A DNA stretch of 64,000 bases from positions 591,892 through 655,891 of the forward strand of contig NZ_JAUYVM010000002.1 of NCBI RefSeq assembly GCF_030689305.1, in the 5' to 3' direction. The translations under genes and the position numbers were made by a program. Of this stretch, positions 36,863 through 45,775 are shown one piece after another; the stretch's first letter is position 1; each line of letters opens with the position of its first letter. Source of the DNA: Vibrio penaeicida. Lineage in GTDB: Bacteria; Pseudomonadota; Gammaproteobacteria; Enterobacterales; Vibrionaceae. The notes below the pieces were generated by a model. It searched no databases. It was not told where the DNA came from and saw only the letters and a list, made by a program, of their open reading frames with translations.

Positions 36863-37034
36863 GTGTGAGCGTGTATTCCGCTCATTTAAGAACCAGTAAA
36901 GCAATTAGCGATCCAACCGCAGTCTATTGAAAGAATGGTGTATTTGATGTTTGCGTTTTGTGCGCAAGGTTAAATGGTTGTGACAATTTGTCGCAGGTTG
37001 TTTTATAAGCAAGGAGTCAAAATGTACCTACTTT

Positions 37035-37670
37035 CTATGTGGTATATTTTGTCTCGTTCACTCCTGAACTAGGCTCAATTTCTTCAGCTTGAGGCTTATT
37101 TTCTTCTATTTTTGGTTCACCAGAGTTTGCTTCAAGCGCTTCTGACTGCGGTAATAATTCTTCAGAGCTTGTACTTTCATTTTCCTTTAATTCCCTGTCT
37201 TTCTTAGCTATTTCTTTATTTTCTTCTTCTTCAGTCTCTTCGTCTAACTGCTCTTTCACCCAGCCTCTTAGCTTTTCAGCGGCTTCTTGGGTGAGGTTGC
37301 CTACCTTCGAATAGTCGTGATCGTAGTCATTCAAGGCGTCGACCTCACTGAATTTGCCACTTAGGAAAAGCTTTCTTAATGCGGCTTTCTTAACGGCTGT
37401 TTCTGCTCCTTTGCTCAATAACTTTGCTACAGATGGCTCATCCGATGGATCTTCATCTTCTAGCGGAAGTTCTGTAGACGTTTTACTTTCGCAAGCGCCC
37501 GCATTTTCGTAAACGTCAGTATTTTCAATGGCGTCAGTATCCGCGATATCGACTATGTCCTCGTCTTCTTTGCCTAAAAGGCTGTTTTCTTCGCTTGTAA
37601 GCAACGTTTGTTGTTTGTCGTCTTCTTGTAATTTGCGCTGCGACCAACGCTTTAAAAAATCACTTGCCAC
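37035..37670 (-). CDS. DUF3306 protein of the fdh cluster
   Basis: A 211-residue protein starting SDFLKRWSQRKL, the mark of the DUF3306 family. A conserved core (about residues 75-130: LRKLFLSGKFSEVDALNDYDHDYS) is followed by a very acidic, Glu-rich low-complexity tail. No signal or membrane segment is seen. It occurs with DUF3305 and the ferredoxin-like protein in formate dehydrogenase clusters of gamma-proteobacteria, with unknown function. Its start overlaps the end of the DUF3305 gene by 11 bases. Confidence 0.88.
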   Translation of the reverse strand: MASDFLKRWSQRKLQEDDKQQTLLTSEENSLLGKEDEDIVDIADTDAIENTDVYENAGACESKTSTELPLEDEDPSDEPSVAKLLSKGAETAVKKAALRKLFLSGKFSEVDALNDYDHDYSKVGNLTQEAAEKLRGWVKEQLDEETEEEENKEIAKKDRELKENESTSSEELLPQSEALEANSGEPKIEENKPQAEEIEPSSGVNETKYTT

Positions 37671-38103
37671 TGGCTCTGCCCGCCCCTTTACGTTTTTTAC
37701 GTTTCTGTTCTAAAAGTTCACCATGCCGCCCTATGAACGCTTCCATCCACGCTTGAATCGGCAAGGGCATTTCGATGGAAAGCACTAAATAATCGCCATC
37801 AAGGTAACTGGCAGCAACCGATTGAGATGCAGTGAGTTTCACTGGTTCTAAGGTGTCTAGGTTTTCTAAAGCGAGGAATAGCTTGGGTTGAACCGAGCTT
37901 AGATTAAACCGATAGTCTGTCCGTTCATCTTTATACAGCTCTAATGCCAGAGTTAATGGGTTTGGTTCGGTTGGCTTTAGATCCACACCTTTCCATTCCC
38001 ATTGTTGGGTTACCCAGCGCCCTTCTCCTACGTTCTGGCTCTCGAGTTGGCATTCAATTGTCCAAAGGTTTTCACTCTTTTCCAATGACATTTCAATTCT
38101 CAT
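37660..38103 (-). CDS. DUF3305 protein of the fdh cluster
   Basis: A 147-residue protein with the DUF3305 pattern: WTIECQLESQNVGEGRWVTQQWEW near the start, YRFNLSSVQPKLFLAL in the middle and a basic C-terminus (EQKRKKRKGAG). First gene of the minus-strand formate dehydrogenase cluster and divergent from fdhD. The ATG at 38103 and one four codons later (38091) have similar, weak ribosome sites. No function is known for the family. Confidence 0.87.
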   Translation of the reverse strand: MRIEMSLEKSENLWTIECQLESQNVGEGRWVTQQWEWKGVDLKPTEPNPLTLALELYKDERTDYRFNLSSVQPKLFLALENLDTLEPVKLTASQSVAASYLDGDYLVLSIEMPLPIQAWMEAFIGRHGELLEQKRKKRKGAGRASGK

Positions 38104-38258
38104 CTTATACTCAGACTTTGATACTCATAGCAGTCGAAGCAATTCTTACGCCAACGCTATGAACAAAAGCTACGCACGAGCATTAAGGCAAAACAAAATG
38201 GCAGGGTTATTGCTGTGCTGTAATGAACTCAAAAAGAATACTCTGTTAAGGAATCTCT

Positions 38259-39086
38259 GTGTCTTACCAACCCAAAATAATAAAAAGCGGAAATACCCCA
38301 TCTCCAACTCAAGAAGTTGAGGTGTTTGATGAGTATGGGGAGCGCATGGTTAAAGAAATCGCATGTGAACGCCCTATCACCGTAATGCTGAACTGGAAGG
38401 AAATCGTAACCTTGATGACGTTAGGCTCGCGACCTGAAGCTCTGGTTTTGGGTTACTTAAAAAATCAAAGTTTTATTGAGGATCCGTCGGCCATTGAGTC
38501 TGTCATTATTGATTGGGAAACTGGTACGGCAGCGGTGATCACCAAAGAAAATATCGATCACTTAGAAAAAGCGCTAAAGAAGAAAACAGTCACGTCGGGA
38601 TGTGGTCAGGGCACCATGTACGGCAATGTAATGAAAAAGCTGGAAAACTATCAAGTTCCGAACGTAGTGACTAAACAGTCTGATATTTATGCCTCGTTAG
38701 AAGCGCTAACCCATCACAACGACACGTATAAAAAAGCAGGCGGTGTTCATGGTTGCGCAGTGTGCCGACGAGAAGACATTCTCTCTTTTGTTGAAGATGT
38801 CGGGCGTCACAATGCTGTGGATACCTTAGCTGGGGAGATGTGGCTAAATCAGGAGTCGGGAGAAGACAAGATCTTCTATACAACGGGGCGATTGACATCA
38901 GAGATGGTCATTAAAGTGGCTCAAATGGGTATTCCTGTTTTGCTATCACGATCTGGTGTCACCCAAATGGGGTTAGATTTGGCCAGAAAATTTGGGATCA
39001 CGACTATTGCACGAGCAAAAGGATTGCGTTTTCAAGTGTTTACTGGGGCAGAAAAAATGGAGTTTGATGTAAAAGGAAATCAATAA
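38259..39086 (+). CDS. fdhD: FdhD, sulfur carrier needed for formate dehydrogenase activity
   Basis: A 275-residue cytoplasmic protein of the FdhD family, which transfers sulfur from IscS to the molybdenum cofactor before it enters formate dehydrogenase. Key blocks are SGCGQGTMYG (about 111-120), VHGCAVCRREDILSFVEDVGRHNAVD (family core, about 163-188, here given as GCAVCR and EDVGRHNA) and TTGRLTSEMVIK. Two Cys-containing motifs (GCGQG, GCAVC) are candidates for the sulfur carrier site. It starts with GTG, 6 bases after AAGGA. Divergent from the formate dehydrogenase operon that it serves. Confidence 0.95.
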   Translation: MSYQPKIIKSGNTPSPTQEVEVFDEYGERMVKEIACERPITVMLNWKEIVTLMTLGSRPEALVLGYLKNQSFIEDPSAIESVIIDWETGTAAVITKENIDHLEKALKKKTVTSGCGQGTMYGNVMKKLENYQVPNVVTKQSDIYASLEALTHHNDTYKKAGGVHGCAVCRREDILSFVEDVGRHNAVDTLAGEMWLNQESGEDKIFYTTGRLTSEMVIKVAQMGIPVLLSRSGVTQMGLDLARKFGITTIARAKGLRFQVFTGAEKMEFDVKGNQ

Positions 39087-39119
39087 AGCCCTACCAGGAA
39101 ATAAACTTTCTTCCTATTT

Positions 39120-39150
39120 AAGAAGGTACTAATAAGCACCTTCTTGCATT
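39120..39150 (+). terminator. Probable terminator after fdhD
   Basis: An 8-bp stem AAGAAGGT / ACCTTCTT (39120-39127 and 39138-39145) with a 10-base loop, followed by only a short T-poor tail. A weak terminator, or a stem that needs Rho. Confidence 0.5.
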
Positions 39151-39367
39151 CTATAAATATCATGCTATCTGTTAATAGTACTGCCTGTCATAAAAAATAA
39201 ATATAACTGTAACATTTGAGATCGGTTGATCTTAGCCGGCAGTCGCTTATTTGATTTAACGAATCATGCCGTATCGTTTTATTTAACGTCAGTCCAACCA
39301 ATGAAAGCGAATTTACCTGTGCGAGTGCATACGGTAAATGACATCTTTTGGGGTCAAGGAGCTAGGT

Positions 39368-41275
39368 ATGCCATTGAAAAAAAACAGCGCAAGTGCACTT
39401 TCGCAATTTAAGATTAAAACAAAGCTTCTGGCGGTCACTGTATCGCTATTGGTTTGTATTGTTGCCTATGCGGCTTATGAAAGCAGCGTCAACCAAGAGC
39501 TAGAAAGCCTTCAGTTTGCAGCAGAGCAAAATGCACAAAGTGAAACAGAGCTTCTCTTACTCCGACGACATGAAAAAGACTTCTTGGCACGTAAAGACCC
39601 GAAATACATTAAGAAATTTGAATCTAGTTACAATTCACTACTTTCTAGGGTGAGTAACTTGGATAGCCAGCTGGCACAATACGCAACCCAAAGTAATACC
39701 GATTTCGACCATATTGAACGTACTTTGGAGCAGTACCTAAACCAGTTCAATCGACTGGCTACCCAGATGTCTTATATTGGGCTAGATGAAACTTCTGGAT
39801 TACTTGGGGATCTCAATGCTACAGAAGTAAAGCTCAATAACCTGCTAATATCTGCGGACCGCCCTAGCCTCTCCAATGATTTCTTACGCTTGGTAGACAG
39901 CCAAAATCGATTTTTCTTGACGCAACGTCACGAACAATTCCTACAGGTTCAAAAGCATTGGCAAACGTTCCACAGCAAAATTCAGGCTCAACCATTATCA
40001 ACGGCAATGGTTGATGCACTCAGCTTGGCATCAAACGATTATCGAGAAGCATTTGGTGAACTTTATGAAGCCTGTAAAGCATTGGGCTTAGATCACAATA
40101 ACGGTATGCGTGGTGAGCTACGAAAGAATGTGCACGGAACAGAGGACAGCTTAAACAAAATGCAAGCTCAGATAGACGCTCTGGTCAATCAGTTACGTGG
40201 TGAAGCCAAAGTCAAACTTCGCAGTTTCGGTATTGGCATTGGGCTGTTTATTTCGTCATTGCTTATCTTGTTAAGTTTCCAGATTTCCAATCGCCTTATC
40301 AACGTAAGAAATATGATGCGCAACATCGCGGAAGGTGAAGGCGATTTAACCGTTCGCATGAATGATGATGGGAAAGATGAACTCGCTCAGCTTAGCCAGT
40401 CGTTCGATCAATTTGTTGGTAAGCTTCAAGACAGCATCCTCGAAATGGCAGCAGTGACTGTACAACTTGCTCACGCTGCCGAATCCTCCCAAGTTGCCGC
40501 CAATACGAGCATGGATAATGCGGAGCAGCAGCAGTTAGAATCCTCTTCTATCGCCACTGCCGTCAACCAGATGTTGATGACTACGAATGAGATTGCATCG
40601 AACATTGAAAATGCAGCAAGTACTGCCCACAAAGTGAAGATGGATGCAGAAGAAAGTATGCGTCTTAGCCACATTGCTGGAGACAGCATTCAAGGGCTCA
40701 CCGATAATATCACCAACTCACAAAACTTGGTGTTGCAGCTAGAAGAGCAAAGCACGGAGATTCAATCCGTTGTCTCGGTGATCAGCGAAATTACTGAACA
40801 AACGAATCTACTAGCGTTAAATGCTGCGATTGAAGCTGCACGTGCCGGTGAGAACGGACGAGGCTTTGCAGTCGTGGCAGATGAAGTAAGGCAACTGGCA
40901 AAACGAACCACCGATTCCACCAAAGTCATCGAAGAAACCATCAGTGGTTTATCAATAGGCGTAAAAAACACCGTAAACTTAATGCAAGAAAGCTTGTCGC
41001 AAGCCGGAGATACTAATCAGCAAACCATCAATGCAGTTAAAGCGATTCAGCGTATCGTCGAAGAAGTGAGTGCCATTTTTGATATGAACTCACAAATTGC
41101 AACGGCATCGGAAGAACAAGCCATGGTTTCGGCAGATATAGACAGAAACATTACTCACATCGCCGATTTGGCTAACAATACCAAGCAAGCTGTGAATGTG
41201 TCAGTCCAAAACAGTGGAGAGGTCAGTCAGGCCGCAGGGCGATTAGAAATGATCGTTGGGCAGTTTAGGTATTAG
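39368..41275 (+). CDS. Methyl-accepting chemotaxis protein
   Basis: A 635-residue chemoreceptor. One membrane helix lies at about 17-37, followed by a long helical periplasmic sensor domain (about 40-280) with [19 protein letters not shown], a pattern typical of helical-bimodular (HBM-type) sensors. A second helix is at about 285-305, then a HAMP domain (about 305-360) and a cytoplasmic signalling domain with the hairpin tip [23 protein letters not shown]. It should link a small ligand to CheA and the flagellar motor; the ligand cannot be read. AAGGAG 6 bases before 39368 decides the start. Confidence 0.93.
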   Translation: MPLKKNSASALSQFKIKTKLLAVTVSLLVCIVAYAAYESSVNQELESLQFAAEQNAQSETELLLLRRHEKDFLARKDPKYIKKFESSYNSLLSRVSNLDSQLAQYATQSNTDFDHIERTLEQYLNQFNRLATQMSYIGLDETSGLLGDLNATEVKLNNLLISADRPSLSNDFLRLVDSQNRFFLTQRHEQFLQVQKHWQTFHSKIQAQPLSTAMVDALSLASNDYREAFGELYEACKALGLDHNNGMRGELRKNVHGTEDSLNKMQAQIDALVNQLRGEAKVKLRSFGIGIGLFISSLLILLSFQISNRLINVRNMMRNIAEGEGDLTVRMNDDGKDELAQLSQSFDQFVGKLQDSILEMAAVTVQLAHAAESSQVAANTSMDNAEQQQLESSSIATAVNQMLMTTNEIASNIENAASTAHKVKMDAEESMRLSHIAGDSIQGLTDNITNSQNLVLQLEEQSTEIQSVVSVISEITEQTNLLALNAAIEAARAGENGRGFAVVADEVRQLAKRTTDSTKVIEETISGLSIGVKNTVNLMQESLSQAGDTNQQTINAVKAIQRIVEEVSAIFDMNSQIATASEEQAMVSADIDRNITHIADLANNTKQAVNVSVQNSGEVSQAAGRLEMIVGQFRY

Positions 41276-41597
41276 GTTTAGTTGCTGCCGTTATTATAAG
41301 TTGTTGATTTCTAGATTTACCTTATGCATTGCCCCTTACTTTACAAGGAGAAAGCACTGGTTAGGTATGATCTTGGTGTTGTACCAATACAGACGTTGAG
41401 TTTGACAATAAAAAAAATATTTTTTTAAAATTTTTGCTATTTCAATTAAGTAGATTGTTCTCTGTTATTTTTAGTGTTTGAGCTAATTATGTAAGTACTT
41501 AATTGTGTTGCAGTTGCGTTTTATTATGATTCTCAAATTGCAACGTACTTTTTTCTATGGAATCGACATTCCTGTCTCATGTACTAGTCTTTCAATA
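41276..41597. other. AT-rich gap before the small TSP3 gene
   Basis: About 320 bases with no supportable gene. A TTGACA hexamer (41402-41407) is followed by very long A and T runs (41408-41440), which would be strongly curved DNA and a likely H-NS target. A promoter could lie there, but the distance to the next gene (about 240 bases) makes that uncertain. Confidence 0.4.
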
Positions 41598-41599
41598 TT

Positions 41600-41616
41600 A
41601 CTGACACCTTAGTCAG
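41600..41616. promoter_or_regulatory. Inverted repeat ACTGACACCTTAGTCAG before the small TSP3 gene
   Basis: Flanking bases extend the arms to eight (TTACTGAC at 41598-41605 and GTCAGTAA at 41612-41619), giving a 22-base dyad. Size and ends resemble LuxR/HapR-type quorum-sensing sites of Vibrio (TTAxTGA...TCAxTAA). It lies 31 bases before the ATG. The same core occurs upstream of the giant TSP3 gene at 56091. Confidence 0.5.
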
Positions 41617-41650
41617 TAATCGGGGTGTGAAAAACTGTTGGAGGCAGAAA

Positions 41651-42664
41651 ATGTTTGGTCGAACTAAGTTATATTTGAGCTTTATAATAACGATTTTCTT
41701 TGGGCTTTCGCATATTGCGAATGCCAGTGAAGTTGTGGTTTACACTAGTGATAATACTGTTGGTACTTATCAGCCCATATATCCGGCATACGCCGATGGA
41801 AATTGGACTAACTCCGTATGTAACGTTGATTCATCGATCGGGTTAGATGCGAACTGGCTAGCAAACGGAAACGCGTACCAATTTGGGACTAACGCTCACC
41901 CATGGCAACCAGGCGTTCAGTTAGATGCTCAATGGATCAACGCATGGGCAAATTTAGGCTCTCAAGGCCCGGGTGGACACAGTTGGACTCGCTACACTCT
42001 TGAGGTTACTGGAGTAGGTGATTTTGACCTTTCTCTTCTTGCAGACAATTGTTCTTGGGTGTATCTCGATGGAAACTTGGTGGGCTTTCAATCAGCTTAT
42101 TGGAATGTTAACAACTTAACCTATCCAGTTCAGCTTTCCGGCACACATTCTTTAGACTTCATCATTTTTGATGGTGGGGGTTTGGCTGGCGGAATGTTCA
42201 AACTAGAGACCAACACTGGAAGAACCTATTCGGATGATGATGGTGACGGATTGTCTAATCAAGAGGAAATTTTGGTTGGTACTTCACCGACAAACCCAGA
42301 TACAGATGCAGATGGAGTATCCGATGGTGAAGAAGTCTCGGCGGGTTCAGATCCACTTGATGATACTAGCTTCCCAGTTGTGGACTCAGATCAAGATGGT
42401 ATAGAAGATGCGGATGACTACTGTTCGGATACAGAATATGGCGCCGTGGTTGATGCACAAGGTTGTTCCGGAGCACAAATTGTTGCTCAAATGTGTTCAT
42501 GTTCTGGTCCATCTGAAAACCAAGCTTGGAAGAGTCATGGTCAGTACGTAAGCTGTGTAGTTCGAGCTCGCAAAGTTGTCTTGAAATCTGGGTTGATTAC
42601 CGAAGAAGAGGGTGAAATTATTGTTGAGGCAGCAGCCCAAAGCTCATGTGGTAAGAAAAACTAA
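41651..42664 (+). CDS. Secreted thrombospondin type 3 repeat protein
   Basis: A 337-residue exported protein with a signal peptide (hydrophobic segment about 7-20, ending near IANASE). The N-terminal half (about 25-190) is a beta-rich domain with DSSIGLDANWLANGNAY and a WVYLDGNLVGF segment, resembling a carbohydrate-binding or PEP-CTERM-like beta sandwich. Then three Asp-rich calcium-binding TSP3 repeats (DDDGDGLSNQEE, DTDADGVSDGEE, DSDQDGIEDADD) cover about 195-265. The C-terminus has a Cys-rich region with WKSHGQYVSCV and GLITEEEGEIIVEAAAQSSCG, a motif seen at the end of other bacterial TSP3 proteins. GGAGG 6 bases before the ATG decides the start. Function unknown; cell-surface or matrix binding is plausible. 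Confidence 0.8.
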   Translation: MFGRTKLYLSFIITIFFGLSHIANASEVVVYTSDNTVGTYQPIYPAYADGNWTNSVCNVDSSIGLDANWLANGNAYQFGTNAHPWQPGVQLDAQWINAWANLGSQGPGGHSWTRYTLEVTGVGDFDLSLLADNCSWVYLDGNLVGFQSAYWNVNNLTYPVQLSGTHSLDFIIFDGGGLAGGMFKLETNTGRTYSDDDGDGLSNQEEILVGTSPTNPDTDADGVSDGEEVSAGSDPLDDTSFPVVDSDQDGIEDADDYCSDTEYGAVVDAQGCSGAQIVAQMCSCSGPSENQAWKSHGQYVSCVVRARKVVLKSGLITEEEGEIIVEAAAQSSCGKKN

Positions 42665-42682
42665 CGAAATAACTTAAAACAC

Positions 42683-42727
42683 AGAGAGCTATGAATTGGC
42701 GTACAATGCGATTCATAGCTCTCTTTT
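42683..42727 (+). terminator. Strong intrinsic terminator after the small TSP3 gene
   Basis: A perfect 14-bp stem AGAGAGCTATGAAT with its complement at 42711-42724, a 14-base loop and a following T run. It also faces the end of the minus-strand acetyltransferase at 42752. Confidence 0.92.
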
Positions 42728-42751
42728 AGCTTTATAACCAGTTTTAAAATA

Positions 42752-43246
42752 TTAATGCCCCGAGTTAAAATCGAGTTTGTATACACCGCCCGCCTGATTG
42801 AAGCCTAGCTTGACAAAAAGATCGATTGAGCGTGTATTGTCCTTATTGATATCGGCTAAAAGTGACGAAATGCCCAAATTTTTTGCGTGCCGAAAGAGCA
42901 TAAGCAGCGCGTCGGACATGATCCCTTTCCGCCAAAATGACGCATTTAAGAGGCAACCTACTTCGCAAACTGTGCCACATTCACTAAAAGAGTGAATACC
43001 GCATGTCCCAATGACCTTGCGAGATTGGTTCTCCACAATCGCCCATTCATACGACTCCCCCGACGCCTTGAGTTTATTAACGCTCTCCATCATTTGTTTA
43101 ACCATACTGATAGTTGTAAATGTCGGATCGGATGCGAACTCCATGACTCTCGTATCACCATAAATTTCAAATAGATCATTGGTATCGTGCTGGGTAATAG
43201 CGCGTAAAGTCAACGTATGGCTTTTTAACGTTGGAGTGTGATTCAT
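42752..43246 (-). CDS. GNAT acetyltransferase, RimJ/RimL type
   Basis: A 164-residue N-acetyltransferase of the Acetyltransf_3 (RimJ/RimL-like) group. It begins with LKSHTLTLRAITQHDTNDLFEIYGD, shows CGIHSFSECGTVCEVGCLL in the central strands, a weak acetyl-CoA loop around WRKGIMSDALLML (about 103-115) and the terminal DNTRSIDLFVKLGF block. It could modify a protein N-terminus, an antibiotic or a small amine; the substrate cannot be told. AGAGA precedes the ATG. First gene from the left of a minus-strand cluster that looks accessory. Confidence 0.85.
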   Translation of the reverse strand: MNHTPTLKSHTLTLRAITQHDTNDLFEIYGDTRVMEFASDPTFTTISMVKQMMESVNKLKASGESYEWAIVENQSRKVIGTCGIHSFSECGTVCEVGCLLNASFWRKGIMSDALLMLFRHAKNLGISSLLADINKDNTRSIDLFVKLGFNQAGGVYKLDFNSGH

Positions 43247-43258
43247 GATTCTCTTTTG

Positions 43259-43564
43259 TTAGTCGGAATTAGGGATAAGACGAGTTAACTTCTGCTGTTC
43301 TTTACTACTAAATGTGACATAACCAATGGGGACTTGAGTGTCTAATTGCGCGATGACAAACTCAGCACTTTCTTGACCAAATCCCCCGCACAATTCTATG
43401 ACCTGAATACCTTGGTTTATCATTGTTTCTGCTACGAGAATGGCTTCTTCGTCGGTACTCACACAAACGACTTGTGTGGAAAAGCCTTCGGTATCGAGCC
43501 TTGCGCTATCTTTCGTATGGCGGTAGTTGTTTGCTTTGACGATAAACCCATATTTTTCCAACAT
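43259..43564 (-). CDS. DUF6506-like small protein
   Basis: A 101-residue cytoplasmic protein. The start MLEKYGFIVKA and the block STDEEAILVAETMINQGIQVIELCGGFG match the DUF6506 family, which has no known function. The GGAG 6 bases upstream of the ATG at 43564 decides the start over an in-frame ATG at 43576. It lies 12 bases before the RimJ-type acetyltransferase, so the two are probably co-transcribed. Confidence 0.72.
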   Translation of the reverse strand: MLEKYGFIVKANNYRHTKDSARLDTEGFSTQVVCVSTDEEAILVAETMINQGIQVIELCGGFGQESAEFVIAQLDTQVPIGYVTFSSKEQQKLTRLIPNSD

Positions 43565-43633
43565 GGTGCACTCCATTCTTCTTAAAAGCAGTTATCCAAA
43601 CAAATTTAGTATCAACATAAACTTAAAGGTTGA

Positions 43634-44122
43634 TCAGATGATTAAGCGCATTTTTGAACTTTGCTCTGTTTTTCCTGAAGGAAGGGTGACTTCATTCGCT
43701 TGACCCGAATATTCAAACCCAAAGGCTTGGTAAAGCTTTTGAGCTGGTAGGTTCGAGCAGTACACCTCAAGATTTAATTCTTTGTACCCAAATCGTTTGC
43801 TGTCTAATATGACGGTATCAAGTAACTTTCGACCAATACCAAGACGCCTAAAATCGGCGTGTACTTGCGCTCCTACAAAACCGATATCATCCGAATCCAT
43901 CCCACACATTGTCCCTGGGAACGCCTCAATACTTCCTACAATCTTTCCATCTATTTCAGCAACAAATTGGGGGATTTTTTTCTCTTCAATTTTACTTAAA
44001 ACAAACGAGATCTTTTCTTTTGGAGGCGGTGGGCTTCTAAGATAAATACCTTCATCAAAGACACCTTGCCACAAAGCAAAAAAACTTTCTAAATCGGTTG
44101 AACGAATTCTTCTAACTTCCAT
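43634..44122 (-). CDS. GNAT acetyltransferase
   Basis: A 162-residue N-acetyltransferase with the acetyl-CoA binding motif VHADFRRLGIGRKLLDTVI (about 92-110: the R-R-L-G-I-G-R core) and the closing VYCSNLPAQKLYQAFGFE block. GAGGA 4-5 bases before the ATG supports the start. The substrate is unknown. It is a standard single-domain member of the family. Confidence 0.88.
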   Translation of the reverse strand: MEVRRIRSTDLESFFALWQGVFDEGIYLRSPPPPKEKISFVLSKIEEKKIPQFVAEIDGKIVGSIEAFPGTMCGMDSDDIGFVGAQVHADFRRLGIGRKLLDTVILDSKRFGYKELNLEVYCSNLPAQKLYQAFGFEYSGQANEVTLPSGKTEQSSKMRLII

Positions 44123-44211
44123 GTTTCCTCATTGTTTTACTTTAAAAAGTATATGTTGACTCATTAGGTTGATAAACGAACTGCGTCTCTTTTAATGCCT
44201 ATTTAAAGCGA

Positions 44212-44817
44212 TTATCCGCAAATAGCTTTTTCTAGGAATGCCAATGTTTCTTGTGTGGAACGATGTAAAATGCTTTCAATTCCTAAAGCGCGCGCGGATT
44301 CGACATTTTTATATGTATCATCAACAAAAACACACTGTGCAGCGGTAACGTTTAGTTGCGTCATTGCTTGACCAAAAAATGATGGTGAAGGCTTGGCAAC
44401 ACCGATATCAGAAGAATTGATGACCTTGTCAAATACCCCTTCTAAGGCGGAATTGGAGAGATCGGAATTTAAGCGGCTAGTCGCATTAGTAACTAATACT
44501 ATCCGTATGTTTGTATTTAAGTTGCGGATACTATTGACAAAACCCAGATCAAGCACCGATTTTTGTTGTGACCATTTATCCACCAAGCTCGCTGCTATTT
44601 CATCACCGAACCCTTCAGCTAGCTCCACCTTAATATTTTCGCACCACTCTACGTGAGTGATTTTTCCTGTTATCGCAGGCTGCAGTTGGTTTTCCGAAAA
44701 CGCACATGAAAACAGTGGATTACTGTCTAGACCGAGTTGTATGGCTAATTCATCCAATTCAACGTTTGACCAATGACGAATAACCCCATCAAAATCAATT
44801 AATACCGTATTTTTCAT
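44212..44817 (-). CDS. HAD-family hydrolase
   Basis: A 201-residue haloacid dehalogenase-like hydrolase. Motif I is LIDFDGVIR (nucleophile Asp at about 8, acid-base Asp at about 10), motif II LVTNATS, motif III the Lys in GVAKPSPSFF, and motif IV FVDDTYKN. A helical cap lies at about 20-85. It probably dephosphorylates a small metabolite. GAGG 5 bases before the ATG supports the start. It is in the same minus-strand run as the acetyltransferases but about 90 bases away from each side. Confidence 0.9.
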   Translation of the reverse strand: MKNTVLIDFDGVIRHWSNVELDELAIQLGLDSNPLFSCAFSENQLQPAITGKITHVEWCENIKVELAEGFGDEIAASLVDKWSQQKSVLDLGFVNSIRNLNTNIRIVLVTNATSRLNSDLSNSALEGVFDKVINSSDIGVAKPSPSFFGQAMTQLNVTAAQCVFVDDTYKNVESARALGIESILHRSTQETLAFLEKAICG

Positions 44818-44945
44818 GGAAACCTCATGAACTTGATGCTTATACCGAAGTAACCTCAGAATACTTGATTCAGTAACTTTTCTACCAAAGAGTAGTGAAC
44901 TTGGGTATAGCTTGCCTGACGCCGAACTACCGGTTGTTAGCCTGA

Positions 44946-45395
44946 TTACTCAAGATTCAAATAGAGCCTCAACATATCTTTATGCTGTATGCCATTTTCA
45001 AAGATTGGGTCTGGATAATTAAGCAGGAAATGATCTTTAGCGACGGACTCTACTCTGAAGCCAATTCGTTGATAATAAGATAATTGGTATCCAAATGTGC
45101 CTGTACCAAGTTCCACTTTTTTTACATTTTTAAACCGTAATTCAGCTAAGGTGTACCGCATTAGCTCTGAACCGATACCGCGCCCTTGATGGTTAGGTGT
45201 AATGGATATGTTGTAGATTTCCGCAACGTTGTGGCTTTTCAACTTCACCACACAAGCACCTATTATTTCGCTATTTTCTACAGCTGCGAAACACCAAGAT
45301 CCTTCTAAGTACGACGAAATACTGCTCTCACAAGGGTCTGCCTCTAGCAATAGACAAAGGGGAATTTCATTACTTTTGACTTCCGTAAAATCCAA
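44946..45395 (-). CDS. GNAT acetyltransferase (TTG start)
   Basis: A 149-residue N-acetyltransferase with a clear acetyl-CoA loop, SITPNHQGRGIGSELMRYTL (about 66-85). The late segment GYQLSYYQRIGFRVE is the C-terminal family motif. It begins with TTG, supported by GAGGA 7 bases upstream on the minus strand; no ATG in the right place is available. The substrate is unknown. Right end of the minus-strand accessory cluster. Confidence 0.85.
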   Translation of the reverse strand: MDFTEVKSNEIPLCLLLEADPCESSISSYLEGSWCFAAVENSEIIGACVVKLKSHNVAEIYNISITPNHQGRGIGSELMRYTLAELRFKNVKKVELGTGTFGYQLSYYQRIGFRVESVAKDHFLLNYPDPIFENGIQHKDMLRLYLNLE

Positions 45396-45553
45396 TTGGC
45401 GTTCCTCGTCTGTTTAACACCCTATCTCTTATGCCATAGGTATCGTTTTTTTGCGACTTATAACGCCTTGTTTAAGACGCACACGATGTATTCTAGGTAA
45501 ACTTCTTTTCATCGCAACAACCTTACATTCAAATGATCCCTATTTGGTAGAAT

Positions 45554-45709
45554 ATGGAACTGATTTCCTGTAACACTATATTGGCTTTAATTTGTTATCT
45601 CATCCCATCCATTTTAAAAAGTCGTTTACAAACTCTGTATGTGATTGCTATGCTTCTTTCGGGCTTACAGGGCGCCCTTCTCGTGAAAGTCATTCCACCT
45701 GTGCGTTAA
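45554..45709 (+). CDS. Possible small hydrophobic protein (51 aa)
   Basis: An ORF of 51 codons beginning MELISCNTILALICYLIPSI with two hydrophobic segments (about 7-20 and 28-46) separated by KSRLQ, which is the pattern of a small two-helix membrane protein. It has only a weak ribosome site (GGTAG). It fills the otherwise empty gap between the acetyltransferase and the next operon. It is supported only by length and composition, so treat it as a candidate. Confidence 0.3.
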   Translation: MELISCNTILALICYLIPSILKSRLQTLYVIAMLLSGLQGALLVKVIPPVR

Positions 45710-45775
45710 AATGACAAATTACTAACTCTATTTTCGACCAAAAACGAGGCCGGTCAACAGAACGATGGAGTTCGT

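Noticed and set aside
36979..36995. CRP-like site TGTGACAATTTGTCGCA before the ferredoxin-like gene
   Set aside because: The half-sites are separated by seven bases instead of the six needed for CRP (TGTGA-N6-TCACA), so it is not a standard CRP site, though the dyad itself may bind something else.
42752..45395. Integron gene-cassette array
   Set aside because: The gene content would fit, but I could not find the paired core sites or 100-base imperfect repeats of Vibrio attC elements between the genes.
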